In this document: one piece after another, positions 43,528 through 51,224 of the stretch
Numbering within the stretch: the stretch's first letter is position 1
Layout: every line of letters starts with the position of its first letter
Source of the DNA: Synechococcus sp. MW101C3
Lineage (GTDB): Bacteria > Cyanobacteriota > Cyanobacteriia > PCC-6307 > Cyanobiaceae
DNA: 64,000 nucleotides
Assembly: GCF_002252635.1 (NCBI RefSeq)
Contig: NZ_NQKX01000008.1
Span: forward strand, 62,001-126,000
Direction: 5' to 3'
The notes under the pieces: generated by a model
The model's input: only the letters and a program-made list of their open reading frames with translations
The model's database searches: none
What the model was told of the DNA's origin: nothing
Translations under genes and position numbers: made by a program

Positions 43528-44034
43528 ATGGCTGCATTGGTACGCGTTGAACCCATGGCACCCGTTGAACACGCTGAGCCCGCAGAGCGGGTGGAGCCAG
43601 TGGCATCGGCGGCTTCGGCCACGGCTGGCTTCCCTGAGGCCGTTGTGATTCCGCTGACCTCAAGGTCCGCTGGCGTGCAGCCGGCTGCCGTGAGCCCTGC
43701 AGCGCTCATCCGAAGCCGGGCGCGGCACATAGCGCACCCTGGCCGTCATTCACTGGCCTGGGTCGGCTGGATCGGCGCTTTGGCCATGCCCCTGCTGAGT
43801 GGTCCGGCGCTGGCTGGCAGCGCCACCGCCGATTCCGTCTGGGACCGTGACAACGCCAAACAAAGGGCCATGCAGCAGGTGCCGGCGGGCGCCACGGTCA
43901 CCAGCACGCGCTGCGAAGACTTTTCGGTGGGAATGGACAACACCCGCTACCGCTGCACGGTGGAGTTCACCGTTCCCGATCCGTCGGTTCCCGGCACGAG
44001 CACGCCCGCCCCCGCTGGCCTGTCCAGCCCCTGA
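43528..44034 (+). CDS. Secreted or anchored protein of unknown function
   Basis: Up to 168 residues, not recognised. An unusual Ala/Val/Glu/Pro-rich N-terminal stretch of about 70 residues, including imperfect VEP/AEP repeats, precedes a signal-like helix (LAWVGWIGALAMPLLSGPALAG). A small domain then follows with two cysteines in STRCEDFSV and NTRYRCTVEF. The true start may be internal, close to the helix; the upstream repeats could be untranslated. It starts 72 bases from the divergent rsmA and ends near the convergent yraN gene. Confidence 0.55.
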   Translation: MAALVRVEPMAPVEHAEPAERVEPVASAASATAGFPEAVVIPLTSRSAGVQPAAVSPAALIRSRARHIAHPGRHSLAWVGWIGALAMPLLSGPALAGSATADSVWDRDNAKQRAMQQVPAGATVTSTRCEDFSVGMDNTRYRCTVEFTVPDPSVPGTSTPAPAGLSSP

Positions 44035-44049
44035 GCGGACCACCCGCGT

Positions 44050-44448
44050 TCACCATTCGAGCCGCAGCCAGCACACCGGTGCCCGGGCCGGTGGCAGCGG
44101 CACCAGCGCGCACACCGCTTCCACCGGCAGGTGCCTCCAACAGGGGTGTTCGCACAGCCAGCACGACCAGGCGGCCGCCAGCCGCTGCCGTTTGCGTCGA
44201 GTCACGCTGGCCCTGCCCCAGCCATCGGCACCGCTGCGGCGCCGGCCCTTCACCTCCACCAGCAGCAACCGGCCCGGCTTCAGCAGCACGAGGTCGAGTT
44301 CGCCCCATCGGCACTGCCACCGCTGAGAGAGCAGCCGCCAGCCTCGCGTCTGCAGCAGCCGCAGCGCCCGCTGCTCCGCCCAGCGGCCGGGCACGGTGCA
44401 ACGGCTGCGCGCCCGGTCGGCGCTCTGTTGCGGTCGGGCTCCTTTCAC
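44050..44448 (-). CDS. YraN family (UPF0102) nuclease-fold protein
   Basis: A 132-residue protein of the restriction-endonuclease-like fold. The core motif is present: RLLQTRGWRLLSQRWQCRWG, then ELDLVLLKPGRLLLVEVKGR, with the Glu-Asp and Glu-x-Lys pair of the superfamily. YraN proteins are widespread and of uncertain role, probably in DNA processing or competence-like pathways. The C-terminal part is Trp- and Cys-rich compared with relatives. It is divergent from the pentapeptide protein across 50 bases. Confidence 0.87.
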   Translation of the reverse strand: MKGARPQQSADRARSRCTVPGRWAEQRALRLLQTRGWRLLSQRWQCRWGELDLVLLKPGRLLLVEVKGRRRSGADGWGRASVTRRKRQRLAAAWSCWLCEHPCWRHLPVEAVCALVPLPPARAPVCWLRLEW

Positions 44449-44470
44449 GAACGGCCAAGGCGTGTGTTCC

Positions 44471-44476
44471 TAGGGT
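44471..44476 (+). promoter_or_regulatory. Candidate -10 box (TAGGGT) for the pentapeptide protein
   Basis: TAGGGT lies 22 bases before ATG 44499, the same spacing as the proposed psb28 box. The -35 region would fall within the divergent yraN gene start and shows no clear hexamer. Confidence 0.3.
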
Positions 44477-44498
44477 TCCCTCTCTGTCCCTTGCTGCC

Positions 44499-45017
44499 AT
44501 GGCCTCCCCGCTGCGCTGCCGCGCCGGACTTCCTTGCCGCTCCTGGCTCGCTTCGCTGCTGCTGGTGCTGGCACTCGGCGTGGCGCTGCTGCCGGTGGCC
44601 CCGGCCCAGGCGGCGATGGACTATGCCAAACAGGTGCTGATCGGCGCCGATTTCCATGGCAGCGATCTGCGCGGCGTCACCTTCAGCCTCACCAACCTGC
44701 GCGAGGCCGATCTTTCCGGTGCCGATCTGCGGGGGGCCACCCTGTTCGGCGCCAAGTTGCAGGACGCCGATCTGCACGGCGCCGACCTGCGTGAGGCCAC
44801 CCTTGACTCTGCGGTGCTGGATGGCACCGACCTGCGCGACGCCTTACTGGAAGATGCCTTCGCGTTCAACACCAAGTTCAACGCGGTCAAGATCGATGGC
44901 GCTGATTTCACCAATGTTCCCTTCCGGGCCGATGTGCTGAAGAAGCTCTGCCTCGATGCCACCGGCACCAACCCCGTCACCGGCCGCTCCACCCGCGCCA
45001 GCCTCGGCTGCGCCTGA
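44499..45017 (+). CDS. Lumenal pentapeptide-repeat protein
   Basis: A 172-residue protein with an N-terminal signal (LASLLLVLALGVALLPVAPAQA, likely cleaved after AQA), so it is exported to the thylakoid lumen or periplasm. Tandem A(D/N)LxG pentapeptides then form a right-handed beta-helix (GADFHGSDLRGVTFSLTNL, READLSGADLRGATLFG and on). The C-terminal cap holds a Cys pair (KKLCLDAT and SLGCA). Start ATG 44499; upstream open frame is antisense to yraN. Similar lumenal pentapeptide proteins exist in plants and cyanobacteria without a settled function. Confidence 0.87.
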   Translation: MASPLRCRAGLPCRSWLASLLLVLALGVALLPVAPAQAAMDYAKQVLIGADFHGSDLRGVTFSLTNLREADLSGADLRGATLFGAKLQDADLHGADLREATLDSAVLDGTDLRDALLEDAFAFNTKFNAVKIDGADFTNVPFRADVLKKLCLDATGTNPVTGRSTRASLGCA

Positions 45018-45035
45018 TGGTCCTCCTTCCGTGCC

Positions 45036-45467
45036 ATGAGCTTTGATCCCCGCAGCCTTGAGCGGCTTCGGGAGCTGGGCCGCCAGCTTCCCCAGCCCTT
45101 GCCGGCCCCGCAGGCCCGCCCCGCTGCCGCGCCGCAGCAGCGGCTGCATGCGGTGGAAACCGAGCAGGACCCGGACAAGCTTTTTCATGAGCTGATCAAA
45201 GCGAGCCCCGATGGCTTGGTGCCGCCCCATCTGATGGAGCGTCTTGCGACGCTCGAGACCGCCAGGCGGGAGCGTCAGCGCCAGCAGCCGCCGCCGGGTG
45301 CGCCTGCGGGAGCAGCAGCAGCACCGGCGGTTCCTGGGGGCCTTGGCCCCGCCCGAACGCCCCGGACCCCCCTGGCGGGCGCCCCCGCTGCCGCCGCCAT
45401 CCGCGAGCACGAGCAGTTGTATCGCGAGTTCCATTCGCTGCTGCTGGAAGACGAGCCAGACAGCTGA
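45036..45467 (+). CDS. Conserved protein of unknown function with Pro/Ala linker
   Basis: A 143-residue soluble protein. A short N-terminal helix (SFDPRSLERLRELGRQLPQP), a helical core (DPDKLFHELIKASPDGLVPPHLMERLATLE) and a final helix (IREHEQLYREFHSLLLEDEP) are joined by Pro/Ala/Gln-rich linkers. I recall similar proteins in cyanobacteria but no function. It starts 18 bases after the pentapeptide gene on the same strand and is likely co-transcribed. The core segment should be the conserved part. Confidence 0.72.
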   Translation: MSFDPRSLERLRELGRQLPQPLPAPQARPAAAPQQRLHAVETEQDPDKLFHELIKASPDGLVPPHLMERLATLETARRERQRQQPPPGAPAGAAAAPAVPGGLGPARTPRTPLAGAPAAAAIREHEQLYREFHSLLLEDEPDS

Positions 45468-45749
45468 CCCGAGCGCTGACTGCCGGGTGCCGGCAAGGCT
45501 GGACAGGCGCATCTACAGCCGCTCGCGTTGCTTGGGCTGGGGAGGCACTGGGTCAAGCGCCAGTGTGTCAGCGCCGCGATCGGCCGACAGTCATGGTCCG
45601 CATTTGCCGACTGATAAGACTGCGATGTGACTGGCTGTCAATTATTCGCAATCTTCCGATACATTTCGGGGGTCAACCTTCTCCCTTCTGTGTTGGCTCA
45701 CGCCGTCGCTCACCAGCGAGGCCTGCGTTCCCGTTCCCCTCTTCTGCTG

Positions 45750-45935
45750 ATGTCTGTTCAACCCGGTGAATTTGTGCTTCTGGCCAGCCAGGCCGGCACC
45801 AGCTTCCAGGTGGTGAGCGTCGATGACATCGACGACCGCTGCTGGGTGCGCCGCTGGCCACTCACCCGCAGCGGCTCGCCCCCGTTCGCTGTGCCGATTG
45901 CCGCTGTGATCAGCCTGCGCGCCGCTGCCGCCTGA
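45750..45935 (+). CDS. Small conserved protein, SH3-like beta fold suspected
   Basis: A 61-residue protein from ATG 45750 (MSVQPGEFVLLASQAGTSFQ). Alternating hydrophobic strands (FQVVSVDDIDDRCWVRRWPL) resemble small beta-barrel regulators. The 282 bases upstream (45468-45749) hold no other gene. They are less GC-rich than the surroundings near 45600-45670, with TACATT at 45660 as a possible -10 box, giving a leader of about 80 bases. The open frame before 45750 has no coding character. Function unknown. Confidence 0.65.
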   Translation: MSVQPGEFVLLASQAGTSFQVVSVDDIDDRCWVRRWPLTRSGSPPFAVPIAAVISLRAAAA

Positions 45936-45972
45936 CCCCCGCGCCCGCCCCCTTTCCCTTCGAGGCCTCACC

Positions 45973-46089
45973 ATGATCCCGATGCAAGCGATCCTGCTCA
46001 ACAGCCTGCTCGGCAAGGGGTTTCGTTGCCTCCTGCTGGGAGCCTGCACCGCGCTGCTGGCGGAAATGCTGCTCAGCACCGCCGGCTGA
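45973..46089 (+). CDS. 38-residue hydrophobic peptide (tentative)
   Basis: ATG 45973 opens MIPMQAILLNSLLGKG, followed by FRCLLLGACTALLAEMLLSTAG. It has one membrane helix and two Cys, and follows the 61-residue gene by 37 bases on the same strand. Hydrophobic content and position support a small membrane protein. Because it is so short, chance cannot be excluded; no purine-rich ribosome-binding site is visible just before the start. Confidence 0.4.
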   Translation: MIPMQAILLNSLLGKGFRCLLLGACTALLAEMLLSTAG

Positions 46090-46103
46090 GCTCACTGGTC
46101 GCG

Positions 46104-46901
46104 TCAGCTGGCGGCGGTGCCTGAACTGGCGCCACCAGCATGGGCCACGGCGGCGGCTGGCTGGCGTTGCTCCAGGCGGTAGCGCTCGCCGGCCCTTGAA
46201 TCGATCAGCCGGCACCCCTCGGGCAGCATCGCCGCCGCGGCCTGCAGCGATCCCCTTAGCCAGAGCAGCCGGTTCAGGGCACCCTCAAAGCGCACATCCC
46301 CGCCGGTGGTGCTCACCAGCACGGTGAGGGGCTTGAAGCGCTGCACCAGCTGGGGCAGCACCTGCTGGCCCTTCACGAACGCCCCCACCAGCGGCAGACC
46401 CAGATCCACCACAGGCGTGATCACGGCGTCCAGCGGCTGCTCCGGCAGGCTGGGATCAAGGAACCCATGCGGTTCCAGGTAGAGACGGCCGCCTGGATGG
46501 TCGAACAGGTAGCCGTTTTCCGGCTGCGGCACCGGAGCCCCCTGCGAAGCCGTGAGGCGCAGCTGCTCGTGGCAGTGGTTTTCGCCGTGCGCCAGGGCGG
46601 TGAGCTGGGTGAAGCCAAGCGCACGCGCCCGTGCCACCGCCGCGGGAGACCCCACCACCGGAGTGGTCGGCGGGAGCAGCGCCAGGCTGGCGGGATGGCA
46701 ATGGTCGGGCAGCCCCTGGGTGAGCACCAGCAGATCGACCGGCAAGGGAGCGGGACGCTCCTGCGGCAACTTGCCACGGAAAAACCAGGGGCCAGGTGGA
46801 AACTCCAGGGGGCCGGTGAGCCAGGGATCCACCAGCACGCGCAGGGCACCGAACTCGAGCAACCAGCCATTGGCACCGAGATAGGTGGCATGCAGGGCCA
46901 T
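46104..46901 (-). CDS. Metallo-beta-lactamase-fold hydrolase, UlaG-like
   Basis: A 265-residue protein from ATG 46901 (MALHATYLGANGWLLEFG). The strand pattern LRVLVDPWLTGPLEFPP and DLLVLTQGLPDHCHPASLALL correspond to the MBL fold. The canonical HxHxDH reads QGLPDHCH, so the first His is missing while Asp and the following His remain. Further motifs are LTALAHGENHCHEQ and YLEPHGF. Metal binding may therefore be altered. Homologues occur in cyanobacteria as 'MBL fold metallo-hydrolase' of unknown role. Confidence 0.8.
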   Translation of the reverse strand: MALHATYLGANGWLLEFGALRVLVDPWLTGPLEFPPGPWFFRGKLPQERPAPLPVDLLVLTQGLPDHCHPASLALLPPTTPVVGSPAAVARARALGFTQLTALAHGENHCHEQLRLTASQGAPVPQPENGYLFDHPGGRLYLEPHGFLDPSLPEQPLDAVITPVVDLGLPLVGAFVKGQQVLPQLVQRFKPLTVLVSTTGGDVRFEGALNRLLWLRGSLQAAAAMLPEGCRLIDSRAGERYRLEQRQPAAAVAHAGGASSGTAAS

Positions 46902-46930
46902 GGAGGCGGGCGAGCGGCTGGCCCCGGACG

Positions 46931-47083
46931 CTAGACGCCTTGCCAGCGCAGGCGCGAGGGGCGCCCACCAGATGCCGCGGGAGCGGGGCGGACCAGTTGC
47001 CACAGCAGCACGGCATGGGCGCTGAAGCGCACCGCGCTGAACACCGCCAGAGCGACGCAGAGGGGGCAGTGGGTGAGTCCCAT
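46931..47083 (-). CDS. Small membrane protein with CPLC motif
   Basis: A 50-residue protein beginning MGLTHCPLCVALAVFSAVRF. It has a Cys-x-x-Cys pair next to one membrane helix and a basic C-terminus (RPSRLRWQGV). The Cys pair at the membrane face recalls thiol-redox or metal-binding peptides. It lies between the MBL-fold gene (29 bases downstream) and the divergent FAD oxidoreductase. I judge it real from the motif and clean ends; no family name is known to me. Confidence 0.5.
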   Translation of the reverse strand: MGLTHCPLCVALAVFSAVRFSAHAVLLWQLVRPAPAASGGRPSRLRWQGV

Positions 47084-47242
47084 GCGAAAGCGGGAAGTCC
47101 CCCCACCCTGGCACCGCTTGGTCTCGGTTGGTGGTGGATGGGTTGGGGCGCACAGCTTTGCAACCCTTCCGGCGGCAACCGGCCGGCCCGGTCGGCGCGA
47201 CTCGGCCTGTGCGAGCGGGGCACGGACTGTTGGAATGAGGGG

Positions 47243-49006
47243 GTGCGTCAGGCCGCGCCAGGCGCGGTGGCAGATCCTGTGTTGCGGCTTAGCGAAGTCA
47301 AGCTCCCTCTCGATCACGGGGAGGAGGATCTGCGCCAGGCGATCCTGCGGCGGCTGGGGCTTCCCGCGGCCGCTCTGCTCGGCCACCGCGTGGTTAAGCG
47401 CAGCGTGGATGCCCGCAGCAAGGCGGAGATCCGCTTCAGCTACAGCGTGGATCTGGAGCTGGCCGACGAGAAACCGCTGCTGCGCCGCTTCCGCAACGAT
47501 CCGCACCTGCGGCCCACCCCGGACACCACCTACCGCTTCGTGGGCAAGGCTGACGCCGCCGACCCCCAGGATCGCCCGATCGTGATCGGCGCCGGTCCCT
47601 GTGGCTATTTCGCGGCCCTGCTGCTGGCCCAGATGGGCTTTCGGCCGCTGCTGCTGGAGCGCGGCAAACCGGTGAAGGAACGCACTGCCGATGCCTTCGG
47701 CTTCTGGCGCCATCAGCGTCCGTTCGACCCGGAATCCAATGTGCAGTTCGGCGAGGGTGGCGCCGGCACCTTCTCCGACGGCAAGCTCTACAGCCAGGTG
47801 CGTGATCCCCTGCACCACGGGCGCAAGGTGCTGGAGGAGCTGGTGGCCTGCGGAGCGAATGCGGAGATTCTCACCCTGCAGCGCCCCCATATCGGCACCT
47901 TCAAGCTGGCCACCGTGGTGCGTGGGCTGCGGGCCCGCATTGAGGCGCTGGGGGGTGAGATCCGCTTCCAGAGCCGCGTCGATCGCCTCGTGCTGGAGCC
48001 CTGTGACGGTGAGGGTGGCAGGCAGCAGCGCATCTCTGGGGTGGTGCTGGCCGATGGTTCCGTGCTGCCGGCCCACCACGTGGTGCTGGCGGTGGGACAC
48101 AGCGCCCGGGACACCTTCGCGATGCTGGAGGCTGTGGGGGTGGCGATCGAAGCCAAGCCTTTTTCGATCGGCGTGCGGATCGAGCACCCCCAGGATCTGA
48201 TCGATCGGGCCCGCTGGGGGCCCTTCGCCGGCCACCGGCGTCTTGGACCAGCCGAATACAAGCTGGTGCATCACGGCAGCGCCGGCCGCAGCGTCTACAG
48301 CTTCTGCATGTGCCCCGGCGGGCTCGTGGTGGCCGCCGCCTCGGAGCCGGGCCACGTGGTGACCAACGGCATGAGCCAGCACTCCCGCAACGAACGGAAC
48401 GCCAACAGCGCCATCGTTGTGACGGTAGGCCTCGAAGACCTGGCGCCCTATGGCAAGGCGCCCGGCGACCCCCTGGCGGGGGTCGCGTTTCAGCGCCACT
48501 GGGAGGCGGCGGCCTTCCGCGCGGCGGGCTCCACCTACCACGCCCCCGCCCAGCGCCTGGGCGATTTCCTGGCCAGCGGAGCGGAAGAGATCGACCTGGC
48601 CGTTGCTCCTTCTGCCCCGGATTCTCACCCGCCTGGCCCGGCGTCTGGCCTGTCGGCGACGGCCCCCCAGCCCTCCTACGCGCCGGGGGTGCGCTACGGC
48701 GATCTGCGCGCCTGCCTGCCCCCGTTCGCCGTGCAGGCGCTGATGGAGGCCCTGCCGGCGTTCGAGCGTTCCATTCCCGGCTTTGCGGCACCCGAGGCCG
48801 TCATGACCGGGGTGGAAACGCGCACCTCATCGCCGGTTCGAATTCCCCGATTGGATGATTTCCAGAGCCTCAACATTGCGGGGCTCTTCCCGGCAGGGGA
48901 AGGGGCTGGTTACGCCGGGGGGATCCTCTCTGCGGCAATCGACGGCATCAAAGTGGCCGAAGCCGTTGCGCTCACTCGTCTTCGTCGTCGGAGCCCAGCG
49001 GGATGA
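47243..49006 (+). CDS. FAD-dependent oxidoreductase, long cyanobacterial type
   Basis: Flavoprotein of 587 residues from GTG 47243, preceded by GAGGGG as ribosome-binding site. An N-terminal domain of about 95 residues (LPLDHGEEDLRQAILRRLGL, RSVDARSKAEIRFSYSVDLE) precedes the FAD fold: PIVIGAGPCGYFAALLLAQMG, FGEGGAGTFSDGKLYSQVRD, VLAVGHSARDTFAML and, at the end, GLFPAGEGAGYAGGILSAA. This matches a large group usually annotated as NAD(P)/FAD-dependent dehydrogenase; the substrate is unknown. Upstream open frame to 46940 lies over other genes. The last 35 bases overlap cyAbrB. Confidence 0.88.
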   Translation: MRQAAPGAVADPVLRLSEVKLPLDHGEEDLRQAILRRLGLPAAALLGHRVVKRSVDARSKAEIRFSYSVDLELADEKPLLRRFRNDPHLRPTPDTTYRFVGKADAADPQDRPIVIGAGPCGYFAALLLAQMGFRPLLLERGKPVKERTADAFGFWRHQRPFDPESNVQFGEGGAGTFSDGKLYSQVRDPLHHGRKVLEELVACGANAEILTLQRPHIGTFKLATVVRGLRARIEALGGEIRFQSRVDRLVLEPCDGEGGRQQRISGVVLADGSVLPAHHVVLAVGHSARDTFAMLEAVGVAIEAKPFSIGVRIEHPQDLIDRARWGPFAGHRRLGPAEYKLVHHGSAGRSVYSFCMCPGGLVVAAASEPGHVVTNGMSQHSRNERNANSAIVVTVGLEDLAPYGKAPGDPLAGVAFQRHWEAAAFRAAGSTYHAPAQRLGDFLASGAEEIDLAVAPSAPDSHPPGPASGLSATAPQPSYAPGVRYGDLRACLPPFAVQALMEALPAFERSIPGFAAPEAVMTGVETRTSSPVRIPRLDDFQSLNIAGLFPAGEGAGYAGGILSAAIDGIKVAEAVALTRLRRRSPAG

Positions 49007-49334
49007 GTCGGATCTGCTTGCGCCCCAGCTTGATCTCGAAATCATCCCCCGGTTTCAGGTCGAGCAGGGCGGTATAGGCCTTGCCCACCATCAGGTTGCC
49101 GTTGAACTGAACCTTTGTGGTGAAACTCAGCTTGCGACCGCCTTTTCCTACCTTTGGATTGGCCCCGAAATCCACCCCCTTGGCATTGAGCAGTGCCTCG
49201 TAGAAGGCTGTGAAATTCAGGCGCTCACTATCGTTCTTCTTTGTGGAGACATAGCCGCAGGCCCGCACGATGTCGGATTTGCTTGCATCCCCCATCTCCT
49301 TGACTTTGGCGAGAAGGTCGGCGCCACTCAACAT
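48972..49334 (-). CDS. cyAbrB family transcription regulator
   Basis: DNA-binding protein of the cyanobacterial AbrB-like family, which tunes carbon/nitrogen balance and many stress genes. The 120 residues have the cyanobacterial N-terminal part (LSGADLLAKVKEMGDASKSD, IVRACGYVSTKKNDSERLNF) and a C-terminal swapped-hairpin AbrB domain (VQFNGNLMVGKAYTALLDLK, PGDDFEIKLGRKQIRLIPLG). The acidic tail ends DDEDE. It is convergent with the FAD gene and divergent from the photolyase; the roughly 50 bases before its ATG are AT-rich (TTTATCAGATAAT on the minus strand), a likely promoter. Confidence 0.9.
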   Translation of the reverse strand: MLSGADLLAKVKEMGDASKSDIVRACGYVSTKKNDSERLNFTAFYEALLNAKGVDFGANPKVGKGGRKLSFTTKVQFNGNLMVGKAYTALLDLKPGDDFEIKLGRKQIRLIPLGSDDEDE

Positions 49335-49523
49335 TGGCCTTTCACCCAGAACCTTCTCATTATCTGATAAATGTTTGTTTGATGCAAGGGTTTTTGCGGT
49401 CCTTCAGGGCGCATCGACCACCTCATCTGGTCATGCTCATCGCTATCTCGCCCATGCACCGTGAGGATTCGCGGCTGGTGGTTCCCATGCCCCACGCTGT
49501 GGCTTGTCGTTTCCCCCTCGAGT

Positions 49524-51224
49524 TTGACCCGCACGATCATCTGGTTCCGCCGTGATCTGCGTTGCAGCGATCACCAGCCGCTGCTGGAGGCCAGCCGCCT
49601 CGGCACGGTGCTGCCGTTGTTCGTTCTGGACCGTCAGCTCCTGTTTCATCCGGAAACCGGTGTGGCCCGCGTTGCTTTCCTGCTGGCCACGCTGCAGGCC
49701 TTCGACCAAGACCTGCGGCGACGGGGCGGCCGCTTGCTGGTGCGTTTCGGTGATCCGGCCGCTGAGCTGCTGCGGCTGGTTCGGGAGGGCGGCGCCACTG
49801 GTGTGATGGCCCACACCGACAGCGAGCGGATCGTGGGGCGTGTGCGTGACGCCCGGGTCAATCGCCTGCTGGCCGCCGCCGCTGTGCCGATCCGCTGGGT
49901 CGAGCCGGTGGGAGCAGTGGACGCCTTGGTTCCCTATCCCCGCTATCGCCAGCTCTGGCAGCAGGCAGTGGCCCGCACGCCCCTACCGGCGCCCAGGCAG
50001 TTGATGGTGCCGGCTCCAGCCGATCCCGACCGGCCTACCGATCCCGCCGATCCGCTCGCGGATCTGCCGGTACCCAGCCTTGAAGCGCTGGGGCTGCAGC
50101 CCGATGGCAAACCGCTGCCGCCGGCCGGCAGCGCGGCGGCCCAGTCCCTGCTCCGCACCTTCCTCGAAGGTCCGGCGGCTCAGACCTACTACTGGGAGCT
50201 GAGCGTGCCCTCGGCCAGGGTCACCAGCGGCCTCAGTCCCCATCTCAAGTTCGGCGTGCTGAGCCCGCGCCAGGTGGTGGCCCGGCTGGCCCCCCTGGTC
50301 GCTCACCCTGACGATCGCCGGCAGCGCAGTGCCCGGCAGCTGATCAGCCGCCTGCGCTGGGGCACATCGATGGCCCAACGCTTCCGCTACCTGCCTCAGC
50401 TGGAGCTGCGCTCCCTCTGGCGCTGCTTCGATCAGGAACCCTGGCCGTTCAACGAGGAGCTTTATGCCGCCTGGAAAGAGGGGCGCACCGGTTTTCCCAT
50501 GGTTGACGCCGCTGCCCGCTGCCTGCGCGGTTCAGGCGGCTGGCAGGAGCTGAACTTCCGCAGCCGGGCGATCTATGCCAGCTTCCTGGCCAATCTCTGC
50601 GGCATCGACTGGCGCTTCGGGGCCCTGCACTTCATGCGCCACCTGATCGATGGCGATTGCCCGATCGATCACTACCAGTGGGCGATGCAGGCCGGTGTCA
50701 CCCAGCGGGAGGCGCAGGCCTGGACCCGCATCTATCACCCGGGGGCGGTGGCGGTGCAGCGCTGCGATCCCCAGGGGCTGTTCATCCGCCGCTGGCTGCC
50801 CGAGCTGGCCGAGCTCACCAATGACCAGCTGGCCTGTCCGCCGCCGATGGCGGCTTACCCTGCCCCGATCCTGAGCTACGAGCAGGCCCGTCGCGAGCGG
50901 ATCCGCCAGCTGGCGGCACGGTGCGAGGCGGCGGATCCGGCCTTGAACCCCGCCCGACAGATGGCGGCGATGCCGGGCCAGCCGGTGCCCTTCGGGGCCG
51001 ACCGCCTCCCTGCGGCGGTGGTGGCCTGGGCCCAGCAGGAGCGGGCCGAGCTGTTCCCGCCACCGCTGGAGCTCGCCGCACTCGACCCACCAGCGCAGGT
51101 TGCGCTCGAGAGCTGGTTTCGCCCTGGGGTGCGGCCGGGCCCCACGCGCCCGGCTGCTGCGTCGCGCCACCGGCGTGGCTCGAGCGGCCGGGTCAATCCC
51201 GATCAGCTGGAGCTGTGGCCGTAG
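49524..51224 (+). CDS. Photolyase/cryptochrome family flavoprotein
   Basis: Blue-light FAD enzyme that repairs UV pyrimidine dimers or senses light. TTG 49524 gives a classic start (TRTIIWFRRDLRCSDHQPLL) and 566 residues; a GTG at 49461 would add 21 unrelated residues. The C-terminal FAD domain reads GRTGFPMVDAAARCLRGSGG, FRSRAIYASFLANLCGIDWR and HFMRHLIDGDCPIDHYQWAM, then CDPQGLFIRRWLPEL. Trp residues of the electron-transfer chain are kept, but the usual NGGWQWA box is HYQWAMQAG, so it belongs to a variant subgroup. A basic tail of about 35 residues ends it. Repair is likely but not proven. Confidence 0.88.
   Translation: MTRTIIWFRRDLRCSDHQPLLEASRLGTVLPLFVLDRQLLFHPETGVARVAFLLATLQAFDQDLRRRGGRLLVRFGDPAAELLRLVREGGATGVMAHTDSERIVGRVRDARVNRLLAAAAVPIRWVEPVGAVDALVPYPRYRQLWQQAVARTPLPAPRQLMVPAPADPDRPTDPADPLADLPVPSLEALGLQPDGKPLPPAGSAAAQSLLRTFLEGPAAQTYYWELSVPSARVTSGLSPHLKFGVLSPRQVVARLAPLVAHPDDRRQRSARQLISRLRWGTSMAQRFRYLPQLELRSLWRCFDQEPWPFNEELYAAWKEGRTGFPMVDAAARCLRGSGGWQELNFRSRAIYASFLANLCGIDWRFGALHFMRHLIDGDCPIDHYQWAMQAGVTQREAQAWTRIYHPGAVAVQRCDPQGLFIRRWLPELAELTNDQLACPPPMAAYPAPILSYEQARRERIRQLAARCEAADPALNPARQMAAMPGQPVPFGADRLPAAVVAWAQQERAELFPPPLELAALDPPAQVALESWFRPGVRPGPTRPAAASRHRRGSSGRVNPDQLELWP

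Noticed and set aside
45613-45641. Minus-strand promoter with perfect TTGACA and 17-base spacing, possibly for a small RNA
   Set aside because: The paired -10 sequence is CTTATC, which matches the consensus at only two positions, and no terminator or structured RNA follows.
46931-48628. 565-codon minus-strand frame across the FAD oxidoreductase
   Set aside because: Only its last 50 residues (from ATG 47081-47083) look like protein; the rest is antisense of the flavoprotein gene.
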